Below are positions 8,043 through 15,008 of a stretch of 16,546 nucleotides of DNA, one piece after another. The DNA is from JBNKFQ01 sp050289385 (lineage in GTDB: Bacteria > Pseudomonadota > Gammaproteobacteria > Pseudomonadales > Porticoccaceae). The DNA is taken from assembly GCA_050289385.1 (NCBI GenBank), contig JBNKFQ010000140.1:1-16546 (forward strand), written 5' to 3'. How positions within the stretch are numbered: position 1 is the stretch's first letter; each line of letters opens with the position of its first letter. The notes beneath the pieces are model-generated. The model had not been told where the DNA came from, searched no databases, and saw only the letters and a list, made by a program, of their open reading frames with translations. The position numbers and the translations under genes were made by a program.

Positions 8043-9194
8043 TTATTTCCCAGCCTTTTCATGTGACTTGTGATATGAATTGGAGTCTGTAATAAACGTA
8101 CCATCCGGAAGTGCCAAAAACGCTGGCACCCCCTCTACCCGATAGGTGGCGGATATCGCTGTGTTTTGCCCGGTTTCGGGGTCTGGTTGGGCATCGGCAA
8201 ATTTCATCAAACCCTGGTACAAGGCGGCAGTATCCATATTGCTGATATCTTCAAATCCGGTGGTAATGGCAAACCAGTAATGTTCCCATGGCTGGTAGCC
8301 GCCCATGTAACCACCAATGGAGCGATCGGGGTTCAGTTTTATGCGAATTTGCGCTTTTGCCAATTCCAGTTGATGAAAGAAGTTGGTTTCACCTTCGATT
8401 AACACATCGGTATCACCAGTCGTTGCGGTAAAGACGCCGTTGCGAATCTCACCGCGAAAAGTGCCATGTGTACGTGGGTCGGGGTCAATAACGTAGGTGG
8501 AGTCCAGTAGCGATTGACCAACCGCGTTGGTACGGCGGGAAGCAGTTGCACGGTGAAAACTGAGCGTCGCTGGACCATCGCGGCTGAAATCTTCGGCACT
8601 GATAGACATCAGCCATGCCGGCATTTCTACAGCCATCACGGTAAAAGCTTGTTCTTCAAAAAAGGGCCGGGTAGGCAAATTTTTATCAAAGGTCCTGGTA
8701 CAACCTACCACTCGATAAATCTTGTTATCTACCCCTTTTTGCCCGGTTTCCGGGTCTATAAAGGAGCCATCGCCCTCTGCGCCAACACCATCGAGGTCAA
8801 ACCCGTAGGCGTAGTCACCTTGCACCCACTTGAGTTTGGCGTTTGGTTGAGTAGTGGGATAGTGGATAACGTTGGCCTCTTTGCCATCCTTTTTACCACG
8901 AAGGGAGATGATGCGAACCATATCCCGAAAATCTGCGGTGCCACCCAGCACCTCATCGATTTTTTCCTGACTGAAACCGCGCAATTTGAACGCATTGGTT
9001 TTGATCGTGCCAAAATCACCGTTATCGCCGTCGGGGCAGTTGTTCGGGTCTTCATGGGTGGCAAGATGAATGTAGCTAACCACATAGCCACGAGTCTCAG
9101 CCATTACGGGGGCAGATGTCGCACCTGCAGCCAACGCAATAACTCCCATAACACTGCCAATACCAATCGGTGTTTTTACTGTTTTGCCAATCAT
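8043..9194 (-). CDS. Secreted protein of unknown function, first gene of DUF1592/DUF1552 operon
   Basis: I do not recognise a named domain in this 383-residue protein. Residues 1-32 form a signal peptide ending PVMA before ETRGY, so it should be periplasmic or secreted. The mature part has two cysteines, one in NCPDGDNGD and one in RVVGCT, which may form a disulphide. It has acidic, Gly-rich stretches (DLDGVGAEGDG, DPETGQKGVDN) that resemble calcium-binding loops, and an aromatic segment GGYMGGYQPWEHYWF that looks like a structural core. A second DPETGQN lies near the C-terminus. The start at 9194 has AGGTGA about 6 nt upstream. It lies 3 bp from the PSD1-like gene, so it is almost certainly co-expressed and functionally linked with that protein and DUF1552. 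That it is a real gene is firm; its role is unknown. Confidence 0.85.
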   Translation of the reverse strand: MIGKTVKTPIGIGSVMGVIALAAGATSAPVMAETRGYVVSYIHLATHEDPNNCPDGDNGDFGTIKTNAFKLRGFSQEKIDEVLGGTADFRDMVRIISLRGKKDGKEANVIHYPTTQPNAKLKWVQGDYAYGFDLDGVGAEGDGSFIDPETGQKGVDNKIYRVVGCTRTFDKNLPTRPFFEEQAFTVMAVEMPAWLMSISAEDFSRDGPATLSFHRATASRRTNAVGQSLLDSTYVIDPDPRTHGTFRGEIRNGVFTATTGDTDVLIEGETNFFHQLELAKAQIRIKLNPDRSIGGYMGGYQPWEHYWFAITTGFEDISNMDTAALYQGLMKFADAQPDPETGQNTAISATYRVEGVPAFLALPDGTFITDSNSYHKSHEKAGK

Positions 9195-9226
9195 GGAATA
9201 TCACCTGTAAATACGGCACTTGCTTC

Positions 9227-9255
9227 TATTTATCAATTATTGTCGACGTGTGCAA
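9227..9255 (-). promoter_or_regulatory. Weak sigma70-like promoter candidate for the four-gene operon
   Basis: On the minus strand TTGCAC (9250-9255) is followed after 17 bp by TAAATA (9227-9232), which overlaps an alternative GATAAA (9229-9234). It lies about 35 bp upstream of the first gene of the operon. The -10 match is poor, so the assignment rests mainly on position. Confidence 0.28.
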
Positions 9256-9363
9256 GTCTACACAAAACTGTGAAAAATGGTATCACTTCTGTTTCAGTTA
9301 TATTTGGGCAAATGGCCATTCTGCATTGGGCGATAGGCCATAAAAGAAGGTTTTATAATTAAG

Positions 9364-9393
9364 GAACCTATGATTAATTACAGTATATTTCTG
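9364..9393 (+). repeat. Left terminal inverted repeat of the MITE-like element
   Basis: This 30-bp sequence begins GAACCTATGATTAATTAC. Its reverse complement recurs at 9610-9639 with two differences, at repeat positions 7 (A versus C) and 24 (A versus G). Confidence 0.85.
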
Positions 9394-9410
9394 CCTGATA
9401 TTTCTGCCTG
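9385..9410 (+). repeat. Tandem 13-bp repeat, two perfect copies
   Basis: ATATTTCTGCCTG occurs at 9385-9397 and again at 9398-9410. The first copy overlaps the inner part of the left terminal repeat, so the left end seems to have gained a duplication that the right end lacks. Confidence 0.9.
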
Positions 9411-9609
9411 GTCTGAAGCGTGCAGTTGCAACGCGCAATCCGAAGGTCAGGGCTGGTTGTCCCTGACGAGGATGGTAACGCCGCAAATGCGTGCTTCAGG
9501 CCGCGCCCTGCGGGGCCTTCAGACGAATTCAGGCTCTGCGTTCAGAGGTCTCGACAGGCAACCAGCCTGCCTTCACCCTCTTGCCTTGATCCCGAATCCG
9601 TCTGAACGC

Positions 9610-9639
9610 CAGAAACATACTGTAATTAATCAGAGGTTC
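9610..9639 (-). repeat. Right terminal inverted repeat of the MITE-like element
   Basis: Read on the minus strand this begins GAACCTCTGATTAATTAC and matches the left end at 28 of 30 positions. Its tip differs slightly from the left one just outside the match (AGA versus AGG). Confidence 0.85.
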
Positions 9640-9793
9640 TCTAAAACTTGCAGATGACAGAACTGCGAGTAATAAAGCCCAACCTGCCCACCATCGGGAT
9701 ATCCTGCAACTCACTCTTGAACCATATTTCCCCAACTTATTAACACTCAACCGGAGAAAAGCACCTCGAATTGCACTCTGGGACCTCAATTGT

Positions 9794-9821
9794 AAAACAC
9801 CCCCGCGCAACACACGGGGGT
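9794..9821 (-). terminator. Rho-independent terminator of the TonB-receptor operon
   Basis: On the minus strand the stem ACCCCCG/CGGGGGT (7 bp, loop of 9, at 9799-9821) is followed by GTGTTTTAC, with the T-run at 9794-9797. It lies about 100 bp past the receptor stop and no gene lies between. Stem strength and T-tract are typical. Confidence 0.8.
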
Positions 9822-9917
9822 CAGATTGAATATGCCCAACTGATTCATTACATGCAACCAATCAGAAAAACGTCCTGTTTTTAGGTGCAACCAATACAAA
9901 ACATTTGTACAAACCGA

Positions 9918-12305
9918 CTATTGAAAATCAAACCCGAACTCCACTCCTACAGTGCGGGGGCGATTTCGAGCAGAAAACCCGGTAAAGGCATAGGGAGAAA
10001 TCAGGTCGCGATCATTCAGCAAATTTTCTCCAAACAGACCAATCGATATGTTGTCGTTCCACTGCAACTCCAAACGACCACCAAGCATGTTATTAACGCC
10101 TGAAGAACCCATAAAACCGGGCCAGATATCTCGCGATGTCCATAATGTTTTGCCACGCTGGCTGTAATCGAGACGCCCAAAACCGGCCTTGCCATCAATC
10201 TCGAAATTCAAAATTGCTGACAGGGTAAAACTGTACTTGGGAACAGAATCAAGACGGTCGCCCAAAATAAACGGGGAATTGCTGACACGAAGCTTGACAA
10301 CTTCTGACTGAACGACACTGCCCTTGGCTTCCAGCCTGAAATCGTCTGTTGCGTGCCACCCCACAGACAGGTCCACTCCCTTTATTTCAGCTTCACCGCC
10401 ATTAGAGATATCATCAACCGGAGGAGCAGGCGGCGGCGCAATCCCCAATAGTTGAAGATCAGTGTATTCGCTGTAGTAGAATGCTAACTCCGCATCAACT
10501 TCACCATCCATCGCCGTCATTTTTGTGCCCAATTCGTAAGTCCACATACTGTCTGGCCCATAAGAAGGAGATCCGACTGTATTAAACCCGCCACTACGAA
10601 AGCCCTTGGCAATACTGCCGTACACTTTTATCTCATTTGAAATGTCATAGTTCAAATAAAAACGTGGCGTAACAGAATCAAATGAGTCTTCCTGGCGCAC
10701 AGTACCATTAAATGCACCTCTGTCATCCTTGAAATATCTAAGACCTGCACCAATCTCAAGGCGGTCATTTACTTCATAACCTGCGTTACCAAAAACCGCC
10801 CAGCTTTCAGAACTTGATGTAGATACCAGGCCAAATGCGTCAGGCAAGGGATCGCCCGGCTCATAAACACCAATCATAAAAGAAGACAGGCGTGATCCCT
10901 TTATATCCCGATAAAAAACACCGGCTGTCCATTGGAAAGGGCCGCTGCCGACAGAGGTCAAACGAACCTCCTGACTGAACGCTGTTGTCTCTCTATCGTT
11001 GCTGAAACGATGGTAATCAAGCACCGGTGCCGGGGGTGGCGACAGCTGGAAACGGCGCCCGGACGAAGACTGTAATTGCCTGGCATCCATATAACTGCTA
11101 CTGCTGGTAAAACTTATCGAATCAAAGTCCCTGGTCAGAGTCAGGTTATGCAATTCATAGTCATCATCCCAGGACGGAGTGGACGTTAACCCGAATGTTT
11201 GAGCAAAGTTTCCATCCTCATCTTCACTTTGATTATGAGCACCAGCTTCATTGCGATGAACGATAGTTGTTAAACCAATACTTGTGGCATCTGATGGTTG
11301 CCACAAAGTTTTAACCCTGATATTCACCACATCCTGGTTATTGATATTCTTGCGACCTATTGCCGGCTGGTCTATCCAACCACCGCTGTTCTCAATAGTG
11401 CCAGCGATACGCATTGCAAGTGTATTTTCTACCAGAGGTATATTTATAACACCTTGCGTTTTATGTCCTGGCGAACCGTCCTGAGTGTACGATGCAGAAA
11501 TTTTTGCCATACCTCCAAACTCATCCAACTGAGGGCTTTTGGTAATAAAACGCAAGCTGCCACTCATTGAGCCTTCACCATACAAAGTGCCCTGGGGCCC
11601 CCTCAAAACCTCTACGCGTTCCAAGTCAAATATTCGCGTATCAATATGCGTCTGACTGCTATACCCGGTGACTGGAATATCATCAAGATAGATACCAACC
11701 ATGGGCAAACCCGACACATTACCTACACCACGCATATATATTTCTTTTGAGGTTCCATTATCCTGAACCACCATACCTGGTACTGCCACCGAAAGCTTCA
11801 CCAGATCATCAATATTTCTTTCTTCCAGCTCCTCACTACCGAAAGACACTATACTTATTGGAACATCCTTGATACTTTGTTCACGTTTTTGTGCCGTAAC
11901 TACCATCTCTTCTATTTCAGAAGATTTGCCAGACCGATCCTTACGCCTCTTATTTTCTGCTGCATCCGAAGCATCGCCACCTTCAGTAACAACCACTGTA
12001 GTTTCCGACGTAAAGTGATAAGACAACCCCGATTCTGCCAACATAAATTGCAGGGCCTGCTCCAGGCCATAGTCACCTTGTATTTTTACCTGGCGAGACT
12101 CACTCGAAATACTCTGCGGCACTACAATTTCAACACCTGCCGCGTCGCCCAACTCCAATAACGCAGTAGCCAGTTTTTGAGACTCAATATTTAACTTTAT
12201 CGGTTCAGAGCCAGCCAAAATGCTACCCGCCGCAAAAAATGCAAACACCGAAACAAATCCCGTCAGCAATTTAATTTTCTCGTAAAATCCAAGATTATCT
12301 TTCAT
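9918..12305 (-). CDS. TonB-dependent outer-membrane receptor with N-terminal STN signalling domain (FecA-type)
   Basis: A 795-residue ligand-gated outer-membrane transporter energised by TonB-ExbBD, with the signalling domain that talks to a FecR-type anti-sigma factor. In order: signal peptide (1 to about 32), secretin/TonB short N-terminal (STN) domain (about 36-106), a charged linker, a TonB-box-like EEMVVTAQKR (132-141), the plug (about 145-257, with MRGVG, GIYLDDIPV and VEVLRGPQGTLYGEG), then the 22-strand barrel to the C-terminus. The start at 12305 is chosen because a perfect AGGAGG (12315-12320) lies 9 nt upstream; the frame stays open to 12374. Two extracellular-loop segments are unusually proline-rich (LSPPPAPVLDY and GIAPPPAPPVDD). 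The chain ends FDFQ rather than in the usual terminal Phe. It follows the FecI/FecR pair by 98 bp. The substrate may be a siderophore, haem, vitamin or glycan; sequence alone does not say. Confidence 0.95.
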   Translation of the reverse strand: MKDNLGFYEKIKLLTGFVSVFAFFAAGSILAGSEPIKLNIESQKLATALLELGDAAGVEIVVPQSISSESRQVKIQGDYGLEQALQFMLAESGLSYHFTSETTVVVTEGGDASDAAENKRRKDRSGKSSEIEEMVVTAQKREQSIKDVPISIVSFGSEELEERNIDDLVKLSVAVPGMVVQDNGTSKEIYMRGVGNVSGLPMVGIYLDDIPVTGYSSQTHIDTRIFDLERVEVLRGPQGTLYGEGSMSGSLRFITKSPQLDEFGGMAKISASYTQDGSPGHKTQGVINIPLVENTLAMRIAGTIENSGGWIDQPAIGRKNINNQDVVNIRVKTLWQPSDATSIGLTTIVHRNEAGAHNQSEDEDGNFAQTFGLTSTPSWDDDYELHNLTLTRDFDSISFTSSSSYMDARQLQSSSGRRFQLSPPPAPVLDYHRFSNDRETTAFSQEVRLTSVGSGPFQWTAGVFYRDIKGSRLSSFMIGVYEPGDPLPDAFGLVSTSSSESWAVFGNAGYEVNDRLEIGAGLRYFKDDRGAFNGTVRQEDSFDSVTPRFYLNYDISNEIKVYGSIAKGFRSGGFNTVGSPSYGPDSMWTYELGTKMTAMDGEVDAELAFYYSEYTDLQLLGIAPPPAPPVDDISNGGEAEIKGVDLSVGWHATDDFRLEAKGSVVQSEVVKLRVSNSPFILGDRLDSVPKYSFTLSAILNFEIDGKAGFGRLDYSQRGKTLWTSRDIWPGFMGSSGVNNMLGGRLELQWNDNISIGLFGENLLNDRDLISPYAFTGFSARNRPRTVGVEFGFDFQ

Positions 12306-12314
12306 TTTTTCCCG

Positions 12315-12320
12315 CCTCCT
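12315..12320 (-). promoter_or_regulatory. Ribosome binding site that fixes the receptor start
   Basis: AGGAGG on the minus strand lies 9 nt before the ATG at 12303-12305. It excludes the upstream in-frame ATGs at 12353 and 12374, which lack such a site and would put charged residues before the signal peptide. Confidence 0.8.
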
Positions 12321-12403
12321 GAACGTGAGCCATATTCTTTTGAGCTTTTTCATAGAAAATTCAAACCAGCTCAATACAAGAACGACTCAACACATATACA
12401 ACC

Positions 12404-13456
12404 CTATTTTTTATATATTTCTATTCGATCAAATGTCTGTTCGATTCTGATTGGCAGTGAAAACTCAATACCCAACAAAGCTCTGTCTATTCGATTTACA
12501 CCAAAGGTGGAATAAATTTTAAGGTTTGAAATATCAGAATCTATAATCACAATCGGCTTGGCCGAATATCGATTTAGCTCTTCGACAACCAACGACAAGG
12601 GAGAAGCCTCAAATCGCAACACACCATTACGCCATGACAATTTTCGTGACAGTTCAGGGTCAGCTTGCGCCAGCATCTGACCACCCAACGTGTCCACTTT
12701 CACGACTGTGCCCGCACTTATACGATACGCTTCATCAGTTTTTAACTGGACAGTTTCACTGTCCGAAGCTGGCAAAGGACCGGGGTGAGCAAAGGAATCA
12801 CTCCCTGCCCTGGCCAACGAAACCACCCCTTCCGTTACCGACAGTTCCAACTTGCCCGGCCACTCTCGCAAATTAAATTGCGTGCCCAGAACTGTTACCA
12901 CCTGCTTACCACTGGTCACTCGAAATGGACGCTCTACATCTTTCGCAACATCAAAATAAGCTTCGCCACTCAATAACTGTAAATTGCGAGCTTCCGGTGT
13001 ATAGCTAACCAGCAATTTTGTATTTGTGTTGATATTCACCACACTGCCATCGGGCAGGTCAATACGCTTTTGTTCTCCAACACGAGTAACATAACGATAT
13101 GAATTATCACTTGCTGTCTCTTCCTTTGGCACCAGGTAATAAATGCCAACCACAATCAACAATAGTGCGGCTATCGCCGACAATGATCGCCCAAACACTG
13201 CGGATTGATACCAGTGCTTTTGAGCGTCCAGGTGTCTGGTGTCTTCTACCCATTTATCAACAATTGAATCCCCACACAGGACATCCAGTTCATCAAGCAA
13301 ATGCGTGGTTCCTACAAAATGTTTTTGGTATACCTCATCGCGTTGCTGCCACGACCCGATGTTTTTTACATCCTCATCGCTCAACTCTCCGGAAAAGAGG
13401 CGCGCCAGGTCACCAGTGGCCTGCTGCAACAAATGGAAGTCCTTGTTCTTGCTCAT
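12404..13456 (-). CDS. FecR-type anti-sigma factor / signal transducer
   Basis: An inner-membrane protein of 350 residues that holds the neighbouring ECF sigma factor in check and relays the signal from the receptor's STN domain. The cytoplasmic N-terminal part (1-88) would bind sigma. A single transmembrane helix follows (about 89-109, LSAIAALLLIVVGIYYLV). The periplasmic FecR domain (about 118-205) shows the usual G-E-x-K-x-x-x-LPDGS-V-x-x-N, LLSGEAYFDVAKD, PF-V and V-GTQFN-R motifs. The C-terminal part (about 275-345) resembles the DUF4974/STN-like fold. The start at 13456 is supported by GGAGG (13464-13468) 7 nt upstream; the longer in-frame ATG at 13495 lies inside the sigma gene. The sigma stop is 2 bp before this ATG, so the pair is translationally coupled. 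FecR may also be needed for sigma activity, as in the Fec system. Confidence 0.93.
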   Translation of the reverse strand: MSKNKDFHLLQQATGDLARLFSGELSDEDVKNIGSWQQRDEVYQKHFVGTTHLLDELDVLCGDSIVDKWVEDTRHLDAQKHWYQSAVFGRSLSAIAALLLIVVGIYYLVPKEETASDNSYRYVTRVGEQKRIDLPDGSVVNINTNTKLLVSYTPEARNLQLLSGEAYFDVAKDVERPFRVTSGKQVVTVLGTQFNLREWPGKLELSVTEGVVSLARAGSDSFAHPGPLPASDSETVQLKTDEAYRISAGTVVKVDTLGGQMLAQADPELSRKLSWRNGVLRFEASPLSLVVEELNRYSAKPIVIIDSDISNLKIYSTFGVNRIDRALLGIEFSLPIRIEQTFDRIEIYKK

Positions 13457-13458
13457 AA

Positions 13459-14010
13459 TCAATCCTCCCATTCCAGGGCCGCACGCCTGATGCATATCAG
13501 TGCATTTTGCATGTGTTTTTCCACCTGCTTGACCGACAGCCCCATATCTCGGGCAATTTCCTTGTAACTCATAAATCTGAAGCGGCTAAGCACAAATACT
13601 CTGCGCCATTTGGGGCGCATCTGATCGATGACCTGTTTGAGCTGTTCAAGCCTTTCTGCAGCGATAGCCGCTTTTTCCGGGGTTAGCTCCGCAGCGATTT
13701 CCGACTTTTTTTCGCGGGCTTCTCTTTCCATAAAGCGACGGCGACGGGCGTTGCCACGTTCCATATCAATCACATGATGATGAGCCGTTGCCAACAGATA
13801 GGACACGCCTTTCTGCTGACCGGCCACGACCTCCGGCGGCAGCGCTTTTGCTTTTGCAAGGCGGATAAAAACCTCTTGAATCACATCTTCCAGATTGCTG
13901 TTGTCAGTCACACCAAGGCGCGCCGCTAAAAACGCACGCAGATCGGAACGATGCTCGACAAACAGTTGCTCAAGCAATCGCGTTCTGGTTTCGCGCCGCC
14001 GCTCATCCAT
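13459..14010 (-). CDS. FecI-type ECF RNA polymerase sigma factor
   Basis: An ECF sigma factor of about 183 residues that should direct transcription of the downstream receptor gene. Region sigma2 spans about 11-92 (LLEQLFVEHRSDLRAFLAARLG, then DVIQEVFIRLAK and YLLATAHHHVIDMERGNARRRR). Region sigma4 spans about 112-176, with the helix-turn-helix MSYKEIARDMGLSVKQVEKHM. The linker is highly charged. The start is uncertain. ATG 14010 is chosen because it puts sigma2 close to the N-terminus as in the family; ATG 14058 (199 residues) and GTG 14166 are alternatives, and none has a good ribosome site. It is first in the sigma / anti-sigma / receptor transcript and divergent from yceH. Confidence 0.92.
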   Translation of the reverse strand: MDERRRETRTRLLEQLFVEHRSDLRAFLAARLGVTDNSNLEDVIQEVFIRLAKAKALPPEVVAGQQKGVSYLLATAHHHVIDMERGNARRRRFMEREAREKKSEIAAELTPEKAAIAAERLEQLKQVIDQMRPKWRRVFVLSRFRFMSYKEIARDMGLSVKQVEKHMQNALICIRRAALEWED

Positions 14011-14166
14011 ATCAACCACGACGCCGTTTGTTCTGTCACTCAACGGCAAAGAGCCCATCGTCACGCCCGATATTCCACCACTCCTGTGCCAAGAACGACC
14101 AGGAGCGGCCCCAACCCTAATTTTTGCGGATTTTTTTTGTAACTGCCGAATAATTGAGTCAAGCAC

Positions 14167-14197
14167 ATGACCATTTACAACAACTTGGTCATTTTTT
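14167..14197. promoter_or_regulatory. Inverted repeat in the divergent sigma/yceH intergenic region
   Basis: ATGACCA (14167-14173) and TGGTCAT (14186-14192) form a perfect 7-bp stem with a 12-base loop, followed on the plus strand by a run of six T (14192-14197). It looks like a terminator, but no plus-strand gene ends here. It lies upstream of the likely sigma start, so it may instead be an operator or an mRNA-leader structure. Confidence 0.4.
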
Positions 14198-14262
14198 CGG
14201 CACAGTCTCGAATCTACTAAAAGCCCCCTTTACTTTTTTAACACAATAGCCGTTCAGCCAGA

Positions 14263-14292
14263 TTGTTCTTTTGATTTGCCTCCTGATATTCT
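14263..14292 (+). promoter_or_regulatory. Weak sigma70-like promoter candidate for yceH
   Basis: TTGTTC (14263-14268) is followed after 18 bp by TATTCT (14287-14292), each matching consensus at 4 of 6 positions, about 60 bp before the yceH start. Position fits; sequence support is modest. Confidence 0.3.
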
Positions 14293-14354
14293 CTTGCCAC
14301 TGGTTTAAAGACCACCAACAGGCCCTTTAACATACCCCGGAGCACTCTTTTTGC

Positions 14355-15008
14355 ATGGACATGAATTTATCGTTACACGAAACCCGGGTACTTGGCTCAC
14401 TGATGGAGAAAGAGATCACGACTCCAGAGCAGTATCCTCTGTCACTCAATGCGCTGGTAAACGCTTGCAATCAGAAAAGCAGCCGTGACCCGGTACTGGA
14501 GCTGGATGAGCTGACGGTGCGGGACACACTGGACAGCCTGATCAAAAAGCGACTTGTCACGGAGCAAACCGGCTTTGGCAGCCGGGTGGTAAAAATCAAA
14601 CACCGTTTTTGTAACACCGAATTCAGCGATTTCAAGTTTACGCCGCAGGAACTCGGCATCATCTGTGTGCTGTTTTTGCGAGGCCCGCAAACGCCGGGAG
14701 AACTGCGCACCAGAACCAACCGTTTGTGCCGTTTCCCCGATGTGCAAGCCGTAGAGGATACCTTGAAAAAACTGCTGGACTGGAATGGCAACCCACTGGT
14801 GGTGCAACTGCCCCGCGAGCCAGGCAAGCGCGAATCCCGCTACGCGCATCTGTTTAGTGGAGACGTCGACACAACTGAATACGTCACCGCCAAAAGCCCT
14901 GCCTCGACAACAGATGATTCCCGTATTTCTGCTCTGGAACAGAAGGTGGATGAACTTGACGGCCAGTTGCAAGAACTCAAAACCATGCTGGACGAGCTTT
15001 TGTCATAG
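14355..15008 (+). CDS. yceH: YceH family (UPF0502/DUF480) protein
   Basis: A 217-residue member of the YceH family, widely conserved in Proteobacteria and thought to consist of paired winged-helix domains; its molecular role is not established. Diagnostic stretches are ETRVLGSLMEKEITTPEQYPLSLNALVNACNQKS (residues 9 to 42), RDPV, KKRLV, KHRF, FLRGPQTPGELRTRTNRL (107-124) and LPREPGKRESRYAHLF (152-167). The C-terminal segment (about 189-216) is a predicted coiled coil with heptad leucines. A linker rich in Ser and Thr precedes it. The start at 14355 has GGAG at 14340-14343, a rather long spacing; an in-frame ATG at 14361 is an alternative. It stands alone on the plus strand between two FecI/FecR modules and is probably not part of either. 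Confidence 0.95.
   Translation: MDMNLSLHETRVLGSLMEKEITTPEQYPLSLNALVNACNQKSSRDPVLELDELTVRDTLDSLIKKRLVTEQTGFGSRVVKIKHRFCNTEFSDFKFTPQELGIICVLFLRGPQTPGELRTRTNRLCRFPDVQAVEDTLKKLLDWNGNPLVVQLPREPGKRESRYAHLFSGDVDTTEYVTAKSPASTTDDSRISALEQKVDELDGQLQELKTMLDELLS

Larger units (their letters stand above)
9363..9641. mobile_element. MITE-like palindromic element of about 280 bp, non-coding
   Basis: The element is bounded by 30-bp terminal inverted repeats (9364-9393 and 9610-9639) that match at 28 of 30 positions. TAA lies directly outside both ends (9360-9362 and 9642-9644), a possible target-site duplication. The GAACCTCTGAT-type tip resembles ends of some IS5-group elements, from memory and unverified. 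The inside has no transposase. It holds a perfect 7-bp hairpin GTCAGGG/CCCTGAC (9446-9467), a second hairpin CAGGC/GCCTG (9555-9569) whose loop is a reverse-complement relative of the first, and GC-rich sequence unlike the A/T-rich flanks. It would need a transposase supplied in trans. Confidence 0.75.
9195..9917. other. Gene-poor spacer between two minus-strand operons
   Basis: I find no convincing gene in these 723 bases. In order they hold the leader and weak promoter candidate of the downstream operon, an A/T-rich stretch, the MITE-like element (9363-9641), a featureless stretch (about 9645-9790), the terminator of the receptor operon (9799-9821) and two small repeats. The repeats are a 10-bp direct repeat TGCAACCAAT at 9853-9862 and 9886-9895, and a 6-bp palindrome TACAAA/TTTGTA at 9895-9909 just past the receptor stop. 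Confidence 0.75.

Noticed and set aside
8514..9362. Plus-strand 282-codon open frame
   Set aside because: It is antisense to the secreted unknown protein, which has a signal peptide, ribosome site and operon context on the minus strand.
9529..9861. Minus-strand 110-codon open frame in the spacer
   Set aside because: It spans the right half of the MITE-like element and the receptor terminator and has no ribosome site or recognisable motif.
9866..9882. AAAAAC/GTTTTT hairpin past the receptor gene as a second terminator
   Set aside because: The stem is nearly all A-T, short and without GC support. The GC-rich stem at 9799-9821 is a far better terminator.
14442..14972. Minus-strand 176-codon open frame
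   Set aside because: It is antisense to yceH, whose family identity is secure.
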